Assembly (NCBI GenBank): GCA_934661005.1
Contig: CAKUIK010000007.1
Coordinates: 1-64,000, forward strand
Origin: an uncultured Slackia sp.
GTDB taxonomy: Bacteria > Actinomycetota > Coriobacteriia > Coriobacteriales > Eggerthellaceae
Length of the DNA: 64,000 nucleotides
Direction of reading: 5' to 3'
This document shows, in pieces, positions 16,048-22,639 of this stretch. The notes under the pieces were generated by a model. The model was not told where the DNA came from. It ran no database searches and saw only the letters and a list, made by a program, of their open reading frames with translations. The position numbers and the translations under genes were made by a program. Within the stretch, counting starts at the first letter, position 1; every line of letters starts with the position of its first letter.

Positions 16048-18135
16048 CTATGCCTTTCTTGGCGGCAAATAGGCTTTGGTGTTGTTGAGACTGAAGAGAA
16101 TCGTCGAGGCATTATGCAAAAGCGACGAGGTTTGCGGTGTGATGATGCCGGCAATGCCGAGCGCTAGCAGGGCGGAATTGGTGACCATGACCTTGCCATA
16201 TGAACCGTTGAGCCTATTAACCAGGCCTTGGCTCATTTTCCGCAGGCGTACAACAGCGTGCAAATCGGTGTCAGACAAAATAATGTCGGCAACTTCTTTG
16301 GCAATATCGCTGCCGCCACCCATGGCGAGGCCCACATCGGCGCGCCCAAGTGCGGGCGAATCGTTCACGCCGTCGCCAACCATGGCGATGCATCGCCCTT
16401 CGCTCTTGATGCGGTCGACGTAAGCGAATTTATCCTCGGGCAGCAAGTCGGCCTGGAATTCGTCGATGCCGGCTTCGGCGGCGATGCGGGTGGCGGTGCG
16501 CGTAGAGTCGCCAGTGAGCATGACGATGTGTTTGAATCCCAAACTGTGGAGTTCGGCGATGGCCTCCTTCACGCCGGGTTTCAAGGGGTCTTCGATTCCG
16601 AGTACGCCCACGACCTCGCCGTCAACGGCCAAAAATAGGGGCGACAGTCCCTCCATTTCGGCTTCGACGCGGGAAAGAGCCTCCGAATCCAAATGCGCAT
16701 GTTCGTCTTCGAACACGAAGTGCGCCGAGCCAATGACGGCGCGTTTCCCGTCGAGCGCCGACGCGATTCCATGTGCGACGATGTACTCTACTGCGGCGTG
16801 GCGCTCGCGATGCTCGAGGCCGCGTTCTTGGGCGGCGGCAACAACGGCGCGTGCGACGGGGTGGGGGAAGTGCTCTTCCAGACATGCCGCGAAACGCAGC
16901 ACCTCGTCTTCGCTCCAGCCATCGGTGGGAATCACGCGTGCGAGCTTCGGCTGGGCTTCCGTAAGCGTGCCCGTTTTATCAAACACGATGGTGTCTGCTT
17001 TGGCAAAGGCTTCGAAATACTTCGCGCCTTTCACCATGACGCCGGCTTTGGCGGCGTTGCTCATAGCGGTCATAACGGCGATGGAGCCCGTGAGCTTCAG
17101 CGCGCATGAGTAATCGACCATGAGCGCGGCGGACGTTTTCACGAGGCTGCGCGTAGTGAGCGCCACGAGACCTGCGAGCAGAAAATTCCATGGCACAATC
17201 TTATTCGCCAGGTTCTCCATGCGCGATTGGCCTTCCGATTTCAGCGAATCGGCGGCTTCAACGAGCGACACGATGGACCGCAGTTTCGTCTGCGACGTAT
17301 TGGCGCGCACGCGTACCAAAATCTCGCCATCTTCTACGACGGTGCCGGCAAACACATCGTCTCCAACGGTTCGCTCCACGGCCAAAGGCTCGCCGGTCAA
17401 GGTGGCTTGGTTCACCATGGCGCATCCATGCTCCACGACGCCATCGATGCAAATAGACATGCCGGTGCGTACGGCCACTAAATCGCCAGGCATAAGCTCG
17501 ACCGCCGGCACGCTTGTCTCGGTGTCGCCAAGCACCTTCTGAGCCTTGTCGGGCACGTCAAGAAGCGAGCTGATGAGTTCGTTTTCGCTCATGGCGCGCG
17601 TGTAATCTTCCAACAGCTCGCCCACGTTCAACAGGAACATGGTTTGCGATGCCGTATCGAAATCGCGTTTGACGAACGAAATGCCAATTGCTGAGGCGTC
17701 GAGCACGGGCACGGTAAGGCGCGAACGCGACAGTTCAAACAGCGCGGCGCGCAAAAACGGCAGGAAGCCTACGACGGTGCACACGGCGCGGATGGGCGCG
17801 GGTAAAAACCACTTGCGCGCATAGCGAGCGCCAATTAGAACGGCCAGATTCATGAACAACGCGTGCGTGCGCGGTTCAAACTGCACCGTGTAGCCGGTTT
17901 TCGCGTCGGCGATCTTGTCGGCATCGAACGTGCAGAGCGTATCGAGCACGTGCGTGCGCTTGGTGGCGTCGAAGTCGACTGACATTTGGCCGATGCGGCC
18001 GTAGAGCTGCACACGGCGTACGCCATCGATTTCTTTGGTGAGTTTGATGAGTGCGTCGAGGTCCTCTTCAGGAACAGGGCCCGCCAATTTGAGGCGGGCC
18101 CTGCCGGGGATCTCTTTAATTATCGAGAACTCCAT
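16048..18135 (-). CDS. Heavy-metal transporting P1B-type ATPase
   Basis: A 695-aa membrane cation pump. The N-terminus is an HMA-like ferredoxin fold without the usual CxxC. The actuator domain has ATLTGEP, the phosphorylation site is VFDKTGTLTE, the nucleotide site includes the HP motif (EEHFPHPVARA), and GDGVNDSPAL closes the ATP domain. In the transport helix where copper and zinc pumps have CPC, this protein reads DYSCALKL (SCA). This may indicate a different ion such as manganese, but selectivity cannot be read with confidence. It is downstream of and nearly coupled to the DUF6110-like gene (18-bp gap). Confidence 0.88.
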   Translation of the reverse strand: MEFSIIKEIPGRARLKLAGPVPEEDLDALIKLTKEIDGVRRVQLYGRIGQMSVDFDATKRTHVLDTLCTFDADKIADAKTGYTVQFEPRTHALFMNLAVLIGARYARKWFLPAPIRAVCTVVGFLPFLRAALFELSRSRLTVPVLDASAIGISFVKRDFDTASQTMFLLNVGELLEDYTRAMSENELISSLLDVPDKAQKVLGDTETSVPAVELMPGDLVAVRTGMSICIDGVVEHGCAMVNQATLTGEPLAVERTVGDDVFAGTVVEDGEILVRVRANTSQTKLRSIVSLVEAADSLKSEGQSRMENLANKIVPWNFLLAGLVALTTRSLVKTSAALMVDYSCALKLTGSIAVMTAMSNAAKAGVMVKGAKYFEAFAKADTIVFDKTGTLTEAQPKLARVIPTDGWSEDEVLRFAACLEEHFPHPVARAVVAAAQERGLEHRERHAAVEYIVAHGIASALDGKRAVIGSAHFVFEDEHAHLDSEALSRVEAEMEGLSPLFLAVDGEVVGVLGIEDPLKPGVKEAIAELHSLGFKHIVMLTGDSTRTATRIAAEAGIDEFQADLLPEDKFAYVDRIKSEGRCIAMVGDGVNDSPALGRADVGLAMGGGSDIAKEVADIILSDTDLHAVVRLRKMSQGLVNRLNGSYGKVMVTNSALLALGIAGIITPQTSSLLHNASTILFSLNNTKAYLPPRKA

Positions 18136-18153
18136 AGCGAATACCGCGAGGCG

Positions 18154-18402
18154 TTATTCAGCAGGGGCTTCGGGCTCGGTTTTCGCGTCACTCGTAAGAT
18201 AGGTGGCTTCAGCAACCAGGTCATCGACCTCGGCTTTCGCCTGTTCAACCATATCCTGGTAGCAATTCTTCGCGCGCAGGCCGCATGCGATGCCATGCAC
18301 GTAGGCCTTCTTTGCGGGTGCGCTGGTGAGCGCCTTGATGCCTGCGGTGCCCAACAAGAAACCGCCGCCAACCAGCAGGGTGTTGAACGTAGCCTTTTTC
18401 AT
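18154..18402 (-). CDS. Small DUF6110-like protein
   Basis: An 82-aa protein with a hydrophobic N-terminus (residues 8-26, GGGFLLGTAGIKALTS) followed by AKKAYVHGIACGLRAKN and an acidic helical tail. The GTAGIK and AKKAY features fit the DUF6110 family, which tends to occur beside this class of metal P-type ATPase in anaerobes. Function unknown; an accessory or chaperone role for the pump is inferred from position only. ATG follows GAAGGAGGAC. A palindromic operator candidate lies in the divergent promoter region. Confidence 0.75.
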   Translation of the reverse strand: MKKATFNTLLVGGGFLLGTAGIKALTSAPAKKAYVHGIACGLRAKNCYQDMVEQAKAEVDDLVAEATYLTSDAKTEPEAPAE

Positions 18403-18443
18403 GTTTGTCCTCCTTCGAACCGCGATGAATCGCGAATGCGTTG

Positions 18444-18470
18444 ATGTGTGAACGATGCATGCTCACACAT
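18444..18470. promoter_or_regulatory. Palindromic operator candidate between ATPase operon and HMA gene
   Basis: ATGTGTGA, 11 bases, then TCACACAT is a perfect 8-bp inverted repeat. Immediately downstream lies a plus-strand promoter, TTTGCA (18475-18480) and TACAAT (18497-18502). The palindrome could control both divergent units, for example by a metal-responsive regulator. Confidence 0.6.
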
Positions 18471-18549
18471 ACTTTTTGCAAAAGTAAGGGTAGTGTTACA
18501 ATCCTTTAAAGTCAATGAAGGTAAACTCGATGTTAAGGAAGATTTACAT

Positions 18550-18945
18550 ATGGAAGGCATGAACGCTCAAACGGCCGTTTTGCTGGCGGTCATCATCGTG
18601 GGCATGGTTTTTGCCGCCCGTCGCATGTATCGCGTATTCTCGCTCAAAGATGACTGCTGCGGTGGCGGTGCGAAAGACTCGTCGAAGAAATTCAAAGCGA
18701 CGAAGGTGCACGATACCGATGAGATGAACTATGATTCTGTGCTCGATTTGAAAATCGGCGGAATGACTTGCGAGAAATGCGTTGAGCGCGTTCAGAATGC
18801 CATCAATTCGATTGATCCTGGCAATGTGTGGGCGCGCGTCGACCTCGGTTCCAAAACGGCGCATATTCTTTCGAAGGGCGCCCTTGACCAAGCTTCTGTC
18901 GAAGAAGCGGTTGAGGCAGCGGGTTACTTCGTGAGCCATCGATAG
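18550..18945 (+). CDS. Membrane-anchored heavy-metal-associated (HMA) domain protein
   Basis: A 131-aa protein. Residues 5-23 are one membrane segment, followed by a Cys-containing DCCGGG motif near 36 like that of FeoB-associated small proteins. The C-terminal HMA domain holds the metal-binding GMTCEKC (about 71-77). It probably hands a metal ion to the divergent P-type ATPase, whose own HMA domain lacks the Cys pair. ATG 18550 follows TAAGGAAG; a longer frame to 18448 crosses the operator and promoter. Confidence 0.83.
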   Translation: MEGMNAQTAVLLAVIIVGMVFAARRMYRVFSLKDDCCGGGAKDSSKKFKATKVHDTDEMNYDSVLDLKIGGMTCEKCVERVQNAINSIDPGNVWARVDLGSKTAHILSKGALDQASVEEAVEAAGYFVSHR

Positions 18946-19118
18946 GGTAGTGCCATCGTGTTTCGGTTTTCCGCATGCCGAAATGCGGCGAGATTGCCAT
19001 TCGCGAGCGAAATTGGCGGTTGCCAGTATTCTGTTTGGGCGACGCCATGCGAATTTCGAGACTCTTGCGCTGGTGGAAACAACATTCAAACGCAATGCAT
19101 GGTATGCCTGAATATAAC

Positions 19119-19161
19119 GAAGGCGCTGGCTCGCCGATAGGCAAAAGCCAGCGCCTTTTTC
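19119..19161 (+). terminator. Terminator after the HMA gene
   Basis: AAGGCGCTGGCT and AGCCAGCGCCTT pair and are followed by TTTCG. Confidence 0.8.
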
Positions 19162-19176
19162 GTGAACGCGTGCGGT

Positions 19177-20121
19177 TTAGTTGTCGCACATGAGCAACCA
19201 GGCGTTGTTTGGCGCCATGGCGTGTTCGCAGAAACTGCAGGGCTTATCGGCGCACAACGGCGCGCTGCGCCATGTTTGGGCATCTTCCCATTCGCCGAGC
19301 AGTTCGGCAGGCAGTATGCTTTGCGGAACCGTGGCGAGTCCGCGCGCGCCGCGGCCCAGCGTGGCGTCGATTTCTGCTTCGTGTTCCATCGACCAGGCGA
19401 ACATGCCAGCAAGTTGGCGCATGCCTCGCGCGGTGGGGTGCGTGCCCTCAATCGCCTCGTAATCCATGCCGCAGGCGAAGGCGTCGGCGATATGCGCGCC
19501 GGCCTCGCGTGCGCATGCGCGAATGGCATCGTTGTATTCGGCGAAGGGAACGCCGCGGAAATCGTACGCGAACTGCGGTTTCGTGTGGCCCGCAATGCGC
19601 CCGGAAACGAGCGTGACACACCAAATTTCGGCTTCCGGGCAGCGCGCGCGAAGGCGTGCGAGCATCGAAGCGTAAGCGGTTTTGAAACGGTCGATTTGGT
19701 CGGGTGCCGCAAGCTCGGCAAGAACCTTCTCGACGGGTGCTTGCGCGGAAAGCTCGGCAGGGCACGCCGAGCCGTGGCCGTCGGCGTTCATTTTTGCGCC
19801 GCCCCAGCCGTAATCGTTAATGCCAATGAAGCAAACGATGACGTCGGGAGCTTCGCCCGCCTCGCCTAGAATCGCGTCGGCGCGCGCGTCGGAATCGCCG
19901 GCGGGAAAGAAGCCGCCCTCAACGAGGCTTCCCGAAAATGAGCCGTTCTTCAAAAGCATGCCCCCGAAGTGGTCGATGAGCAGGTGCCACCATGTTTGCT
20001 CGACATGCGTGACGCCTGTTTTCTCCAATCGTTCGTCGGAATAGAACACGTCGAAGCCCGAAGGGTTCCACCCGTCGAATGTCGAAATGGAGTCGCCGAG
20101 AATCGAAAACGTTTTTGCCAC
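19177..20121 (-). CDS. SGNH/GDSL-family hydrolase
   Basis: A 314-aa predicted lipase/esterase-type hydrolase. Block I is ILGDSISTF near residue 8 (catalytic Ser), block III is VCFIGINDYGWG, and block V is EGTHPTARGM (catalytic Asp/His region, written T-H-P). No signal peptide is visible, so it is probably cytosolic. The last 30 residues contain a CADKPCSFCEHAM cluster plus a final Cys, suggestive of a small metal-binding ribbon. I chose GTG 20121 because AAGGAGCAATC precedes it. It follows the M18 peptidase on the same strand across 139 bp. Confidence 0.8.
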   Translation of the reverse strand: MAKTFSILGDSISTFDGWNPSGFDVFYSDERLEKTGVTHVEQTWWHLLIDHFGGMLLKNGSFSGSLVEGGFFPAGDSDARADAILGEAGEAPDVIVCFIGINDYGWGGAKMNADGHGSACPAELSAQAPVEKVLAELAAPDQIDRFKTAYASMLARLRARCPEAEIWCVTLVSGRIAGHTKPQFAYDFRGVPFAEYNDAIRACAREAGAHIADAFACGMDYEAIEGTHPTARGMRQLAGMFAWSMEHEAEIDATLGRGARGLATVPQSILPAELLGEWEDAQTWRSAPLCADKPCSFCEHAMAPNNAWLLMCDN

Positions 20122-20260
20122 CAGATTGCTCCTTGGGTTGGTTGTGCGGTTGGCGTGCGATGGACGCAACGCGGCCCGCGCGGCAATGCGCGGGCCGGCG
20201 GTTGACTTCGTGCAAACGGGCGAGGAATTGAGCTTTTCGCCCGCATTCTCGCATCTGTCG

Positions 20261-21685
20261 CTATGCGTATTTCAAGAATGCGCGATAGGCTTTCAGCGCC
20301 TCGTAGATGTCGGCCTTGTCGACCACTTCCCACGGCGCGTGCATCGAAAGCACAGGCACGCCACAGTCGATGACATTCATGCCGTATTCGGCCAGAATAT
20401 AGGCGATGGTTCCGCCGCCGCCCACATCGACGCGACCAAGCTCGGCGGTTTGGAACGCGGCGTCGCCCTTGTCCATAATGGCGCGAATCTTCGCCATGTA
20501 TTCCGCGTTCGCGTCGTTGGAGCCGCTTTTGCCGCGCGCGCCGGTGAACTTGTTGAACACCACGCCGCGACCCAGGTAGGCGGCGTTTTTCGTTTCGAAG
20601 GCGCTTGCATAGCTGGGGTCGAAGCCCGCAGACACGTCGCTCGAAAGCATGGACGAATTCGCGAGGCAACGGCGCAGCGGCAAATCGCCCGCCTGGCCGG
20701 CGAGGTCCATGAGCTCGGCGATGGTGTTCTCGAAGAACATCGATGTCATGCCCGTGGCGCCGACGCTGCCGATTTCTTCCTTGTCGACCAGAATGCAGAT
20801 GCCCGTTTTCTCAAGGTCGCTCGCCTCAAGCTGCGCGACCAAGCTGGGGAAGGCGCATACGCGATCGTCGTGGCCGTAGCCAAGCACCATGGAGCGGTCG
20901 AAGCCCAGCTCGCGTGCGCGACCGGCGGGAACAACCTCGAGCTCGCTGGAAAGGAAGTCCTCTTCTTCCATGCCGTATTTCTCGGCGAGCAGCGCGAGCA
21001 TGGTCGCTTTCACGGGTTCTTTTTCCGCGAGCTTCTCAAGCTCGGTTTTCTCGGCGTCTTCTTTGTCTTCCGCCTTCGCTGCGGGGCGGCCACCTGCGAG
21101 TACGTCGAGGTTTTCGCCTTCGACGACCTCGGAGGCTTTCTTCTGCATTTGGTCGTTGGCGAGGTGAATAAGCAGGTCGGTGATGCAGAACACGGGGTCG
21201 CCCGCGTCTTCGCCCACGTTCACGCGCTCAACGCTGCCGTCCTTCTTCGCGATAACGCCGTGAATGGCGAGCGGGAGCGTGACCCACTGGTATTTCTTGA
21301 TGCCGCCGTAGTAATGCGTGTCGAGCAGCGCGAGATCGCCCGATTCGTAGAGCGGGTTTTGCTTGATGTCCAAACGCGGGCTATCGACGTGCGCGCCCAG
21401 AATGTTGAGGCCTTCTTGCATGGGACGGTTGCCGATGTGCGCCAGAATGATGGTTTTGCCGTACAGCTCGGCGTAGACCTTGTCGCCCGCAACGAGCTGC
21501 TTGCCCGCGGCACGCGCCTCGTCGAGCGAAATGTAGCCCGTCTCGCGCGCTTGAGCGATGGCGGTGGCCACGCATTCGCGCTCGGTCTTGTTGGCGCTGA
21601 TGAAGTCGATGTAGTTGGTCGCGAGCTTCTCGAGCTCGGCCAGCTGCGGCTCGTCGTATGCGAGCCATGCGTTCTTGTGCTCCAA
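20261..21685 (-). CDS. apeA: M18-family aspartyl aminopeptidase
   Basis: A 474-aa dinuclear zinc exopeptidase of the aspartyl aminopeptidase family, acting on N-terminal acidic residues in the cytosol. Metal-binding motifs are GAHVDSPRLD (about 96-105), DKEEIGSVGATG and the C-terminal SMHAPWEVVDKAD. A Lys/Glu-rich insert of about 40 residues (PAAKAEDKEDAEKTELEK) sits near 205. The start is TTG behind AAAGGAACTG. Its upstream region is where the radical-SAM module has been inserted. Confidence 0.92.
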   Translation of the reverse strand: MEHKNAWLAYDEPQLAELEKLATNYIDFISANKTERECVATAIAQARETGYISLDEARAAGKQLVAGDKVYAELYGKTIILAHIGNRPMQEGLNILGAHVDSPRLDIKQNPLYESGDLALLDTHYYGGIKKYQWVTLPLAIHGVIAKKDGSVERVNVGEDAGDPVFCITDLLIHLANDQMQKKASEVVEGENLDVLAGGRPAAKAEDKEDAEKTELEKLAEKEPVKATMLALLAEKYGMEEEDFLSSELEVVPAGRARELGFDRSMVLGYGHDDRVCAFPSLVAQLEASDLEKTGICILVDKEEIGSVGATGMTSMFFENTIAELMDLAGQAGDLPLRRCLANSSMLSSDVSAGFDPSYASAFETKNAAYLGRGVVFNKFTGARGKSGSNDANAEYMAKIRAIMDKGDAAFQTAELGRVDVGGGGTIAYILAEYGMNVIDCGVPVLSMHAPWEVVDKADIYEALKAYRAFLKYA

Positions 21686-22093
21686 AGCAGTTCCTTTCGC
21701 TTGGGAATTCTCACAAGCGCATTATAGAAGCGCAGTGGGCGCAACGGCGTGTCGGCAGCGAAACGAAACAGAATGGCCGCAGGACATGCGCCGAAGGCGG
21801 GGAGGGATCGGTAAGGCAGTAGGCGTTTGGACCAGTGCGAAGAGGGTTTTAAGGCTACAACGACGGAGGCTTGTGCTATCTCAAAAAATCGCAGAATGAC
21901 ATGCGGCTAATAACGAATAGATGCGTATAGCGAGGGGTGCCAGAATTCGCTAGTTGTCCATTCTGCTGTACTCCGAAAGCAATGGTTTCGATATCATGGC
22001 AGGCATGGTGATCTTGATGCCTGTCTGGCGGAACTTGTGGCGTCGATGGAGATACGCTCAAGCGTCATTGCAGATTAAGGAAGGTCGTTATCG
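21686..22093. other. Gap with left direct repeat of the radical-SAM module
   Basis: No gene is supported here. A 24-bp sequence at 21753-21776 (CGGCAGCGAAACG...GAATGG) is repeated exactly at 23634-23657. Sequence from about 21777 to 22093 is more AT-rich than the flanks and leads to the ribosome binding site AAGGAAGG of the next gene. Confidence 0.7.
21753..21776 (+). repeat. 24-bp direct repeat, left copy
   Basis: Identical over 24 bases to 23634-23657. It begins CGGCAGCG and ends GAATGG. The preceding CGTGTCGGCA is also shared in rearranged order (21749-21757 against 23621-23630). Confidence 0.85.
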
Positions 22094-22639
22094 ATGGACT
22101 TCTCGCTTACGAAAGAACAGCTCGAAGAGAAATTGCTTGCGTTGGATGCAACGCGGGATGATTTTGAGCCAAGGGGAATGTTTGCTATGTGCTATGCGCC
22201 GGCAGCAATGCCGGCGAAAGATGCTGTGCCGAAGGTCTGCGAACAATGCGGGAAGCGGTTCAACATAGTCGGCCGAGGCGTTAGAAGCGTGCTGACTAAT
22301 TATCGGCGGATAGCAAAGGAATGCCGGGATTTTGGCTACGACGCGCAGATTCTTTTCTATTGCGATAGGTGCGTGAGCAGCCACTCTCTTCCGAGTCTCG
22401 AGCACGAGTCAACAAACGTATTCTTTGGTTTTAAGACGAAAGAGGAAAAAGAATACCATTTGACGCCGCTTGACCAGATGTACTGCGATGACGATCTCAG
22501 GGTAGCTCTCGAATTTCTGAAGGGCGCGAAAAGCTATCAGGAGCTGGATAAGGATTATAGGGCGCATAGCCTGTATGAGTCCGCCGACGGTTTCAGGGAA
22601 AGCATAGAACGAGTGCTTGGTTTGGGGACGCGGCGATGA
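22094..22639 (+). CDS. Uncharacterised zinc-ribbon protein paired with a radical SAM enzyme
   Basis: A 181-aa protein I do not recognise. Two Cys pairs (CEQCGKRF at about 48-51 and FYCDRC at about 89-92) suggest a zinc finger spanning residues 45-95. A PAAMPAKDAVPK stretch precedes it and a mostly helical acidic region follows. Codon use differs from the neighbours (more AGG, AGA and ATA), as expected for transferred DNA. ATG follows AAGGAAGG. Its stop overlaps the start of the radical SAM gene by four bases (ATGA), so the two are translationally coupled. It might be a substrate, a peptide carrier or a partner protein; I cannot say which. Confidence 0.7.
   Translation: MDFSLTKEQLEEKLLALDATRDDFEPRGMFAMCYAPAAMPAKDAVPKVCEQCGKRFNIVGRGVRSVLTNYRRIAKECRDFGYDAQILFYCDRCVSSHSLPSLEHESTNVFFGFKTKEEKEYHLTPLDQMYCDDDLRVALEFLKGAKSYQELDKDYRAHSLYESADGFRESIERVLGLGTRR

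Noticed and set aside
21954..22268. A Trp/Arg-rich short frame just before the zinc-ribbon gene, considered as a peptide substrate of the radical SAM enzyme
   Set aside because: It overlaps the zinc-ribbon gene out of frame and has no ribosome binding site.
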